Assembly: GCF_017916275.1 (NCBI RefSeq)
Contig: NZ_JAFMST010000005.1
Span: 186,001 to 250,000, forward strand
Source: Rubellimicrobium arenae
Lineage (GTDB): Bacteria; Pseudomonadota; Alphaproteobacteria; Rhodobacterales; Rhodobacteraceae
Direction: 5' to 3'
Length of the DNA stretch: 64,000 nt
A program made the position numbers and the translations under genes. A model generated the notes under the pieces. That model was not told the DNA's origin. It did no database searches and worked only from the letters and a program-made list of their open reading frames with translations. How positions within the stretch are numbered: position 1 is the stretch's first letter; each line of letters opens with the position of its first letter. Below, in pieces: positions 9,343 to 18,100 of this stretch.

Positions 9343-9360
9343 TCGAACATCAGCGAACAT
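9343..9360. promoter_or_regulatory. Putative GlpR operator, two direct CGAACAT repeats
   Basis: CGAACAT occurs twice, at 9344-9350 and 9354-9360, exactly 10 bp apart, as TCGAACATCAGCGAACAT. Read on the other strand each is ATGTTCG, the half-site of the E. coli GlpR operator. The repeat directly follows a TATAT element (9339-9343) that may be part of the glpD promoter, so bound repressor would block glpD transcription. Function is inferred from position and similarity. Confidence 0.55.
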
Positions 9361-9370
9361 GGAGAGTGCC

Positions 9371-10999
9371 GTGCCGACTCCTGCTGCGGACCAACCCTTC
9401 GACCTCCTCATCATTGGTGGAGGCGTGAATGGTTGCGGCATCGCCCGCGATGCGGCGGGCCGGGGGCTCCGTACGGTGCTCTGCGAAGCGGGCGACCTCG
9501 CCCAGGCGACGTCCTCGGCGTCGACCAAGCTCTTTCACGGTGGGCTGCGCTACCTCGAGTTCCTCGAAATCCGTCTGGTCCGCGAGGCCCTGATCGAGCG
9601 GGAAACCCTCCTGCGGGCCATGCCACATATCTCCTGGCCGCTTCGCTTCGTGCTGCCGCTCAATCCCGACATGAGGTTCGAAAGCCAGACTCCCGTGTCG
9701 CGGGCGCTGGGACTCGCGATGCCGTGGATGAAGGGGCGGCGCCCCGACTGGCTCATCCGGCTCGGCCTCGGACTGTACGACACCCTGGGTGGACGGGAGA
9801 TCCTGCCCGGAACCCGGACATTGGACCTGAGGACCGACCCGGCAGGGCGGGCTCTCAAGCCGCGGTTCACCCGAGCGTTTGAATACTCGGACTGTTGGGT
9901 CGAGGATTCGCGCCTGGTCGTCCTCAACGCACGGGATGCGGAGGCTCGCGGGGCGACCGTGATGACCCGCAGCCGCGTCATGTCCGCGAAGGTCAAGGCG
10001 GGCCTCTGGGAGGCGGAGGTGGCGCGACAGGACGGTTCGGGCTCGCGCACGACGGTCCGCGCCCGGGCCATCGTCAATGCGGCAGGACCCTGGGCCGGCG
10101 AGGTGCTGAGCCACGCTTTGGGCCTGGAATCGCGGGACCGGGTGCGGCTGGTCCGTGGCTCGCACATCGTGACACGACGGCTCTTCGATCACGACCGCTG
10201 CTACTTCTTCCAGGGGCGCGATGGGCGCATCATCTTTGCCATCCCCTATGAAACGGACTTCACCCTGATCGGGACGACGGATGTCGAGCACCCGGACCCC
10301 TCGGTGCCTCCGGTCTGCACGCCAGAGGAGCAGGACTATCTCTGCGCCTTCGCGTCCGAGTACCTTGCCGCGCCGATATCGCGCGAAGATATCGTCTGGA
10401 CCTACTCGGGCGTGAGACCCCTCCATGACGAAGGGGCCGCTTCGGCGACAGCTGCAACCCGGGACTACACGCTCAAGCTCGATGACAGCCGGGGGGCGCC
10501 CGTTCTTCACGTCTTCGGGGGCAAGATCACCACCTATCGCCGGCTGGCCGAGGCCGCGGTGGGCCGGATCGGGCCTGTCCTGGGGAATGGGCGCGGACCC
10601 TGGACGGCAGGGGTGTCGCTCCCCGGGGGGGACTTTCCGGTCGATGGGGCGGAGGCCCTGGCCGCCGGACTTCGGCGCGACTTCCCCTTCCTCGACGAGC
10701 GCTGGGCGCGTCGCCTCGTGCGGGCCTACGGCACCGAGGCCCGGATCTGGCTGGGCCAGGCCAAGCAGGCCCGCGACCTTGGCGAGGACTTCGGCGCAAC
10801 CTTGACGGAGTCCGAGCTGCGCTGGCTCATGGAGCGCGAGTACGCGCTGATGGCCGAGGACGTGCTCTGGCGACGCAGCAAGCTTGGCCTTCGCTTCGAC
10901 GCAGCGATGACGGCCCGCCTGGATCGCTGGATGCAGCAGCATCGGGCCGCGGCCCGGGGCATCGCCTCCCAGGATGCGTCGGCCAGCCTGGTCCCCTGA
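9371..10999 (+). CDS. glpD: Aerobic glycerol-3-phosphate dehydrogenase (FAD)
   Basis: The 542-residue flavoprotein oxidises glycerol 3-phosphate to dihydroxyacetone phosphate at the inner membrane and passes electrons to quinone. The N-terminal Rossmann motif DLLIIGGGVNGCGIARDAAG is intact, followed by SSASTKLFHGGLRYLE, RAIVNAAGPWAGEV, SHIVTRRLFDHDR and the FGGKITTYRRLAE segment typical of GlpD. The start is uncertain: GTG at 9371 has GGAG six bases upstream, while ATG at 9359 (four codons earlier) lacks a ribosome site and touches the putative GlpR operator; frames further up are open but carry no homology. It completes the glycerol pathway with glpK. Confidence 0.94.
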   Translation: MPTPAADQPFDLLIIGGGVNGCGIARDAAGRGLRTVLCEAGDLAQATSSASTKLFHGGLRYLEFLEIRLVREALIERETLLRAMPHISWPLRFVLPLNPDMRFESQTPVSRALGLAMPWMKGRRPDWLIRLGLGLYDTLGGREILPGTRTLDLRTDPAGRALKPRFTRAFEYSDCWVEDSRLVVLNARDAEARGATVMTRSRVMSAKVKAGLWEAEVARQDGSGSRTTVRARAIVNAAGPWAGEVLSHALGLESRDRVRLVRGSHIVTRRLFDHDRCYFFQGRDGRIIFAIPYETDFTLIGTTDVEHPDPSVPPVCTPEEQDYLCAFASEYLAAPISREDIVWTYSGVRPLHDEGAASATAATRDYTLKLDDSRGAPVLHVFGGKITTYRRLAEAAVGRIGPVLGNGRGPWTAGVSLPGGDFPVDGAEALAAGLRRDFPFLDERWARRLVRAYGTEARIWLGQAKQARDLGEDFGATLTESELRWLMEREYALMAEDVLWRRSKLGLRFDAAMTARLDRWMQQHRAAARGIASQDASASLVP

Positions 11000-11113
11000 A
11001 GCTCCCTGCTGGTGCCCTGCGGGTCGCCGGGTTCGCCGGGCGCTCACCAGCGGTTGATTGGACCGCTCCGTTCTGGCCGCCATCATCGCTGGCACCTAGC
11101 CTGGAGAGCCGCC

Positions 11114-12112
11114 ATGATCCGACTGAGCCGCCGGACCCTGTTCGCAGGCGTTGCCGCCTTTGCCGCCCGCCCCGCCCTGGCCCAGCAGCCTACCTGGGAC
11201 GACGTGGCCGAAGCGGCCCGGTCGCTGCCGCAGCTTCACGCCATCATCATCGCCCAGGACGGGCAGCCGGTCCTGGCCGAGGCGATCCGAGGCTCTGGGC
11301 TCGACACTCCGACCAACGTCAAATCGGTGTCGAAGTCCATCGTCGCGCTGCTTCTTGGGGCGGCCATCGACCGCGGGGTGGTTCCGTCGGTCACGTCCAC
11401 CTTGGGCGAGGTCGCGCCCCGGCTGATCCCGGACGGAGCCGATTCCCGGGTCGCGGGGCTGACGATGGAGGATCTCGTGACGCTGCGGGCCGGGCTCGAG
11501 CGGACCTCGGGGCCGAGCTACGGGGAATGGGTGTCGTCCTCCAATTGGGTGGCCAATGCGCTCTCGCGTCCTTTCGTCGCAGAGCCGGGGGGGCGGATGC
11601 TTTACTCGACCGGCACCTTCCACGTGCTGGGCGCGGCGCTGGCCGAAGCCTCTGGCGAGTCGCTCCTCACCCTTGCGCGCGAATGGCTGGGCAACCCGCT
11701 CGATATCGAGATCGCGCCATGGACGCGGGACCCGCAGGGCTACTACCTGGGCGGAAACGAGATGGCTCTGAGTCCCCGGGCGATGCTGCGGGTGGGCGAG
11801 TTGCTGCGCCAGGGCGGCACCTGGGACGGACGGCAGGTGCTCTCCCGCGATTGGGTGGAGGCAAGCCTCACCCCGGCCACGCGGTCGCCCTTCTCGGGGC
11901 TGGCCTATGGCTATGGGTGGTTCCTGGGTGACACGCCGGCCGGACGGCTTGCCATCGCGCGCGGCTATGGCGGGCAGATCATCGCGGCGGCCCCGGATCC
12001 GGGGCTGACCATCGTCATCACCTCCGATCCGACGCTTCCGGCGCGGAGCGAAGGCTATTTCGGCGACCTCATGGCCCTGATCGAGGAGCGGATCCTGCCC
12101 CTCGCTGCGTGA
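11114..12112 (+). CDS. Exported serine hydrolase, beta-lactamase class C/PBP4* family
   Basis: The 332-residue protein starts with a twin-arginine-like signal (SRRTLFAGVAAFAARPALA), indicating export. The mature part is a PF00144 serine hydrolase. The active-site tetrad SVSK (nucleophile Ser and Lys) lies in NVKSVSKSIVALLLG, the YST triad lies in MLYSTGTFHVLG (in place of the usual YxN), and a C-terminal GYGGQI stands where family members have HxG/KTG. Relatives include 6-aminohexanoate-dimer hydrolases, esterases and D-amino peptidases. A true AmpC-type resistance enzyme is unlikely because the YxN motif is altered. GGAG precedes the ATG at 11114; in-frame codons upstream would disrupt the signal. 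It may be monocistronic. The substrate is unknown. Confidence 0.85.
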   Translation: MIRLSRRTLFAGVAAFAARPALAQQPTWDDVAEAARSLPQLHAIIIAQDGQPVLAEAIRGSGLDTPTNVKSVSKSIVALLLGAAIDRGVVPSVTSTLGEVAPRLIPDGADSRVAGLTMEDLVTLRAGLERTSGPSYGEWVSSSNWVANALSRPFVAEPGGRMLYSTGTFHVLGAALAEASGESLLTLAREWLGNPLDIEIAPWTRDPQGYYLGGNEMALSPRAMLRVGELLRQGGTWDGRQVLSRDWVEASLTPATRSPFSGLAYGYGWFLGDTPAGRLAIARGYGGQIIAAAPDPGLTIVITSDPTLPARSEGYFGDLMALIEERILPLAA

Positions 12113-12207
12113 TCCCGTCGATCTCCGCCCGACCCATCCGGCGAGGACCGGATCAACGCAGGGGTCGACCGGGGAACATTCGACGGCCTCTCCGGTTCGA
12201 AGGGATC

Positions 12208-13050
12208 ATGGCAGATGACATTGATGAACTGGCGCGCTCGATCCACGATCGCCGTGCCATCCTGTTCGTGGGCGCGGGCGTCTCCATGGTGGTGGGGCTG
12301 CCGTCCTGGCAGGAGTTGATCGACCACATGGTCGAGGATCTGGGGCTGGAGGAGGAGGCCATGGCCGGCGTCAGCCTCGACCACCCGATCCTCGCCGAAT
12401 ATTACCGGATCCGGCATGGCAGCATCGGCCCGTTGCGAAGCTGGATGGACCGCGAATGGAAGGTTTCGGAAGAGCGGGTCCGGGACTCGCGGGTGCACCA
12501 GCTCATCGTCGAACTCGATTTTCCGCTCATCTATACGACCAATTACGACCGCAACCTCGAGCTCGCCTTCGAGACCCAGGGAAAGGCCTTCGCCAAGATC
12601 GCGAATGAGCGCGACCTGACCTTCGCGGGGTCGCACCGCACGCAGATCATCAAGTTCCATGGCGACTTCGACGACGATGCCAGCCTTGTCATCACCGAGT
12701 CCGACTACTTTTCCCGGCTCAACTTCGACAGCCCCCTGGACGTGAAGTTCCGGGCCGATGCCATGAGCCGGACCCTGCTCTTCATCGGGTACTCCATGCA
12801 GGACCTCAACATCCGGCTGCTGCTTCACCGCATTTGGGAAAGCTGGAGCAGGTCCCCCTACGAGCAGAACCGGCCACGAAGCTGGGTCTTCCTGCCCCGG
12901 GCCGGTCCAGCTCAGGAGGCCGTGCTGAACCGTTGGGGGATCTCGGTCGTGACATCCAGGGACAAGGACCCGACCAGCGCCTTGACCTCGTTCCTGGAGC
13001 GGCTGGCGGAGCGCGTCCGGGAGTTGGGTGCGCCGGAGCCGGAGGATTGA
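12208..13050 (+). CDS. Stand-alone SIR2-like domain protein, putative NADase
   Basis: The 280-residue protein is a SIR2_2-type domain filling nearly the whole chain. Nucleotide-binding hallmarks are visible: ILFVGAGVSMVVGLPSWQEL near residue 20, LIYTTNYDRNLELAFE with the Asn/Asp pair, and IIKFHGDFDD with the candidate catalytic His. LLFIGYSMQDLNIRLLL forms the late Rossmann strand. The zinc-binding cysteines of true sirtuin deacetylases are absent. Such domains in bacterial defence proteins (ThsA, DSR2, SIR2-HerA) cleave NAD+ on infection. Here there is no recognisable sensor or partner gene, so immunity is only a possibility. AAGGGA precedes the ATG at 12208; a frame 33 codons longer overlaps the preceding gene and lacks homology. 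It converges on pbpC. Confidence 0.82.
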   Translation: MADDIDELARSIHDRRAILFVGAGVSMVVGLPSWQELIDHMVEDLGLEEEAMAGVSLDHPILAEYYRIRHGSIGPLRSWMDREWKVSEERVRDSRVHQLIVELDFPLIYTTNYDRNLELAFETQGKAFAKIANERDLTFAGSHRTQIIKFHGDFDDDASLVITESDYFSRLNFDSPLDVKFRADAMSRTLLFIGYSMQDLNIRLLLHRIWESWSRSPYEQNRPRSWVFLPRAGPAQEAVLNRWGISVVTSRDKDPTSALTSFLERLAERVRELGAPEPED

Positions 13051-13057
13051 GGCCAGC

Positions 13058-15100
13058 CTAATCGAGCGGGCGAAGCTCGAATCCGGCCGACGCCGCGCGG
13101 CCGTTCGCATCGACCACGGTGACCCGAGAGAAGCCCTCCCCAAGGTCGTCCAAGGCGAGTTCCCTTGACCGCGAAGATCCCGCGGGACGGCCGTTCGCCA
13201 GCCAGGTGAACGGCGCCAGCCCTCCCGTGATCCGCGCGGTGACGGATTGTCCCTCGATGATGGCCCCGTCCGGCGGGAAAGCGAGCATGGGTCCGTCGGT
13301 CCCCACGTCCTCATCCCCGCGGAAACGGCGCAGCGGCGCCGGCAGAGCGTCGTTGCCGACCATGAGTGTGGCCGGGGGTGCAGGAGGGAGCGGCGTCACC
13401 CGGCCCAGCCTCTCGAAGGTGGCAAAAAGAACAGGGGCCGCGAGGTCCGCCCCGAAGGCGCCGGGAACCGACGTGCCGTCCGCCCGACCCATCCAGACGC
13501 CGACGACGTGCCGGCCGTCGAAGCCCATCGCCCAGGCGTCGTGGTGGCCGTAGGAGGTCCCCGTCTTGAAGGCGATGCCTTCGCCCCGGACGCCGCGCGG
13601 ACGCGGCGTATCGCGCAGGATGTCGGCCAGCTCCCAAGCCGCCACGTCGCCGAGGACACGGGTGGCTGAATGGGGGGCAGCTTGGCCAGGGTCGATCCGG
13701 AGATCCACGGACAGGCCGCCCCGGGCGATGGCGGCATAAAGGCCGGTCAGATCCCGAAGCGAGAGCCCCATGCCCCCCAATGCGATCGCGAGCCCGGGCG
13801 AGTCCCCGCTGGCGTTCGGCAGGACGGGATGCGCCCCTGTCTGACGCAATCCCGCCATGAGATGGGCAGGCCCCACGGCCTCGAGGACCTTCACGGCCGG
13901 GACATTCAGCGACAGCTGCAGCGCCTGGCGCACGCGCACGTCGCCCCGGTACAGGCCATCGAAGTTCTGCGGCCGCCATCCTCCGAAGTCGGTGGGCCGG
14001 TCGGCGATCAGCGTCTCGGGATGCAGGAGCCCACGGTCGAAGGCGAGACCGTAGATCAGCGGCTTGAGCGTGGATCCGGGGGAACGTCGCGCCTCGGTCA
14101 TGTCCACAAAGCCCCGGCGGGCGTCGTCGGTGAAGCCCGAGGAGCCGACCGAGGCCAGGATGTCCCCGGTCGCATGGTCCGCGACCAGGATCGCCACCTG
14201 AAGGCGGTCCCCCTGGTCCCGGACCGCCTGGGCGGCAAGTTCCTCGAGCCGCGCCTGGAGCGATGCGTCGATCGTGAGCCGCACCTCCTGAGCGAGAGGA
14301 TGCACCGCCCGGGCACGGTCGGCGGCATGGGCGGCCAAGAGAGGGAACGGGATCCGGCGGTCCGGCACCGGTTCCGTCGTGGCCGCGTCAGCCTCTTCCG
14401 CGGGCAGGATGCCGTCGCGCGCCATGCGGGCGAGCACGCGGTCGCGGGCGACATGGGCCACGTCGGGGTGCCGGTCCGGCCGGCGCGACTCCGGGGCCTG
14501 TGGGATCGCCACCAGCAGCGCCGCCTCTGCCGGAGTAAGGCGCGTGGGAGGCTTTCCGAACCACGCGAGCGATGCGGCCCGCACCCCTTCGAGGTTGCCG
14601 CCGAAGGGGGCCCGCTCGAGGTAGAGCTCAAGGATCTGAGCCTTGGTGAGCCGCCGTTCGAGCGCCAGGGCCACCCGGATCTGCCGGATCTTGCCCATCC
14701 AGCGACCTGTGCCGCTCTCCTCCAGCAGGCGGGCGACCTGCATGGTCAGGGTCGATCCGCCCGACACGACCCCACCCGACACCACGGCCTGACCTGCGGC
14801 GCGAAGGAACGCCCAGCCGTCAACGCCGTGATGGTTCCAGAAGCGTCGATCCTCGTAGCGCACCAGCATGTCGAGGTAACGGCGATCGACCGCGTCGATC
14901 GAGACGCCCATGCGCCAGCGACCGTCCGCCACCGTGTAGGCGCGCAGGAGCCGACCGTTCCGGTCGACCACCTCGGGCGACTGGGCGGCGACCAGCGGCG
15001 GCAGCACCGTCGCATCCACCCAGGCGTCGAGCGCGTCGCGTCCCGCCGCCACGGCCCAGAGCGCCAGCGTCAGAGCCAGAAGGGCGCGCGCGACCCTCAT
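13058..15100 (-). CDS. pbpC: Penicillin-binding protein 1C, bifunctional glycosyltransferase/transpeptidase
   Basis: The 680-residue protein has an N-terminal signal anchor (RALLALTLALWAVAAG). A GT51 peptidoglycan glycosyltransferase domain follows, with the catalytic Glu in RYEDRRFWNHHGVD and the GGSTLTMQVARLLEE motif. Next is a transpeptidase domain with SPGSTLKP (nucleophile Ser in SxxK), LSLNVPAVKVL (SxN) and AFKTGTSYG (KTG). A C-terminal BiPBP_C-type beta domain runs through the last 90 residues or so. This is the PbpC architecture and length. Its ATG overlaps the stop of the alpha-2-macroglobulin gene by 4 bp, the conserved arrangement of these two genes in many proteobacteria, where they are thought to repair and guard the cell wall. 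It follows that gene in the operon. Confidence 0.95.
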   Translation of the reverse strand: MRVARALLALTLALWAVAAGRDALDAWVDATVLPPLVAAQSPEVVDRNGRLLRAYTVADGRWRMGVSIDAVDRRYLDMLVRYEDRRFWNHHGVDGWAFLRAAGQAVVSGGVVSGGSTLTMQVARLLEESGTGRWMGKIRQIRVALALERRLTKAQILELYLERAPFGGNLEGVRAASLAWFGKPPTRLTPAEAALLVAIPQAPESRRPDRHPDVAHVARDRVLARMARDGILPAEEADAATTEPVPDRRIPFPLLAAHAADRARAVHPLAQEVRLTIDASLQARLEELAAQAVRDQGDRLQVAILVADHATGDILASVGSSGFTDDARRGFVDMTEARRSPGSTLKPLIYGLAFDRGLLHPETLIADRPTDFGGWRPQNFDGLYRGDVRVRQALQLSLNVPAVKVLEAVGPAHLMAGLRQTGAHPVLPNASGDSPGLAIALGGMGLSLRDLTGLYAAIARGGLSVDLRIDPGQAAPHSATRVLGDVAAWELADILRDTPRPRGVRGEGIAFKTGTSYGHHDAWAMGFDGRHVVGVWMGRADGTSVPGAFGADLAAPVLFATFERLGRVTPLPPAPPATLMVGNDALPAPLRRFRGDEDVGTDGPMLAFPPDGAIIEGQSVTARITGGLAPFTWLANGRPAGSSRSRELALDDLGEGFSRVTVVDANGRAASAGFELRPLD

Positions 15101-18100
15101 GGCGTGATGGTCACCTCGCCGGTGGCGCCGTTGGCGCGCATCGCCGGGCGGTACATGTCCTCGACGGAGGGCGCGGGGTGTCGATACTCGCCGGGGGTCA
15201 CGGCGCGCACGATGTAGGCGACCTCGAAGGGATCCTCGGACTGCCAGTCCACCGCCGCCAGGAACCTGTCGTCACGGGCCTCCGTATGGCTGGGCTGGAT
15301 TGCGGTCAGCCACTCCAGCCCGCGGGTGCTTCCGCTGGACAGGAGGTTGGGGTTGTCGATCTCGAACCCCCCCGGAAGAGGATCGTTGACCATGAGGCGC
15401 GCCGCCTGGAACCCCATCGGCGTGACCTGCAGCACCGCGACGAGCCGCGTGCCGACAGCCACCTCGTTCGGCGAGACCGGCGCCCCGTCCAAGGTGTAGT
15501 AGGTCCGCTCGATCGACCATCCGGTGCCGCCAGCCGGTTCCGGCGTCTCGGGCACGCCCAGCGCCGTGACGGTCAGGTCGATCTCGCGGGTGCCCGTGTT
15601 CTCCACCCGGGCGGTCGCGCCATTCTCCTCCATGTGCCAGGCCACCGGTCCTTGCGGCACGGTTCCGTTCACCGTTACCCCGGCTGCGCCCGCATCCTGC
15701 GACATCGCGGCTGCGGCCAGAAGGGTCCAGACCGACTCCTGGGTGGAAGCGGGTTCATTGACATGGCTCCCGACCTCCGCAGACAGCGCGCCCGTGTCCA
15801 CCGCGCTGCTCCCGGCCTCGACGGCGAGCGTCAGGACTGCGGCGGCGTCGCGCCATTGCGTGCCATAGTCGGCGCGCCACACGGATTGCTGCGGCTCGGC
15901 CCCGGCCATTCCGAGCATCGCGTCCGCCTGGCCAAAGAGCCGGTCGGCCCGGGGCTGGTCCCCGTAAGCGGCCAGCGCTGCGCCCAGTTGCGCCAGCGCC
16001 AGCGGCGTGGCGAACTGATCGGCCTTGGTGTCGGCGTAGTAGCGCAGGTCGCCCACCAGGGCCTCGCCTTCCTTCGCCAGGACTAGGAGCGCGTAGGCCA
16101 GATCCTCGCCGCCCGCCTCGAAGTCGGGATAGTAGGCAACCTGGTTTTTGAGGTTGGCGATCGCCAGCGCGAATGCCACATCGGGCACCTCGTGGCCCTG
16201 AGTCCGCGCCCGGCTCAGGAAGTCGGTCACATAGGAGTCGAGCCACAGGTCCCCCGACCAGGGCCCCCAAAGGCCGAACGCCCCGCTCGAGTCCTGATTG
16301 GCCAGGATCAGCGTGATCGCATCCGAGATGCGCCGATCCAGATCTGTGCTGGGCATCAAATCCAGCGCCTTCGCCACATCGGCGAGATAGAGCAGGGGCA
16401 GGGCCTGGGAGGTGACCTGCTCGGTGCAGCCGTAAGGTGTCCGGTCGAGGGCGGTCAGCAGGCCGGCCACGTTGAGCCGGGCGAGCGGGCCGACCGACAG
16501 CGCCGCCTCGGCCGAGCCCGGAACAAAGCCTGCGAGCACCGTATCGTCGAACGTGAACCCCATCCCGGGATCCAGGGTGAAGCGCAGGGTGCGGGCGGTC
16601 ACCGGGTCGCGGGATGTCACGTTGACCGGATAGGTCCGCTCCAGGCGCTCGCCATCGGGCGTCGTGATGCGAACGGTCACGTCGTGGGTGCCGGGCGCGG
16701 AGGCTATGACCCTCAGGTCCCGCCGCCAGGTTCCCCCAGGTTCCAGGTCCGCCAGCGGGCGTTCGCGCGTCATCGGGATCGACAGCCCCTCCGACGGGAT
16801 CACCTGCACCTCGTACTGGCCGCCCACCCCCGCCGTCTCGGTCAGGTCGATCCGTAGGCGGCTTTCGTCCCCCGGCGACAGGACACGGGGCAGGGAGGCC
16901 GTCAGCACCACGGGATCCCGGACGATGACCTCGTCCTCGGCCGCGCCCACGCCGTCGTCGGACCAAGCGATGGCCATGAGCCGGACACTCCCGTTGAAGG
17001 CCGGAAGATCGAACGTCACCTCGGCATGACCTTGGGCGTCCACCTGCACCGGACCTTGGAAATAGGCCAGCAGGTCCTCGGTCGGAGGGGACGACTGAGT
17101 GGTGACGCTCATGCCGTCGCCACCTTGGCGCAGGACCCCCGCCGCCCCTCCGGTCGGCTCGATCAGACGGCCATAGAGGTCCCGCAACTCCACGCCGAGA
17201 CGATGCTGGCCGAAGTAGTGCGCGGCCGGATCCGGGCTTTCGAAGCCGGTCAGGTTCAGGATCCCCACGTCGACCGCGGCCAGCGTTACATAGGTGGGCT
17301 CTCCTGCCACAACGCCCTGGACGTCGATCCCGACGGTCAGGGGCTGCCTCGGCCGGACCTCGGCGGGCGCATCGAGCGCCACCGAGAGATGACGCCGACC
17401 GGGGTCGATCGACGCATGCGCGATTCCCAGGGACCGGGCGGGAAGCCGCGCGTCCTCGGGCGCACGGCCGTCGAGCGGCCGAAGCAGGTGCGCTGCGACA
17501 TAGACCCCGGTGCCCCAGTCGTCCGTAACCGGAAGCTGCACCTGCGTCTCGCCGGCCGTGACCTCCACGGCCCTGAGGGCGACGAGCCGGTTCGCGAGCA
17601 CGGAGACGATGGCCGTTCCCTCACCCTCGGCGGCGATCCGCAGGGTGGCCGTCTCACCGGGCTTGTAGCGGTCCGCATCGAGCGAGACATCCAGACGGTC
17701 GGGCGACTCCTCGGCCGAAGCCGGGGCGTACCAGCCGGCAAGGAACGTCGCCGAGGCCGCCGCATGGTCGCCATCCAGTTGTTCGGCGACGATTTCGTAG
17801 CGGCCCCATTCGACGGGAACGCGAACCGTCGCCGGGCTGCGGCCGTCCAGGGCCGTTTGGCCCGAGCTGACACGGACGCGGCGCGTCACCGGCTCCCAGG
17901 ACCAGTCGCCATCGAGGGAGTACCACTGGTAGCGCGTTTCGAGCTTGTTCACGGTCCAGGCGACGGTCATCGTCTCTGGGGCCATCTCGGGGCCAAGCCC
18001 CAGGATCGAGACCTGGGCCACGCCCCCCACCGCGACAGGTTCGGACGGAACCTTCAGTCCCAGGATCGACCGTCCCGGATCGACGGGCACGGTGACGCGG

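Noticed and set aside
11114-12112. AmpC-type antibiotic resistance gene
   Set aside because: The YxN motif is YST and the KTG-like motif is altered; better described as a general serine hydrolase of the family.
12208-13050. Classical sirtuin deacetylase
   Set aside because: No zinc-binding cysteine set; motifs fit the SIR2_2 NADase-like group instead.
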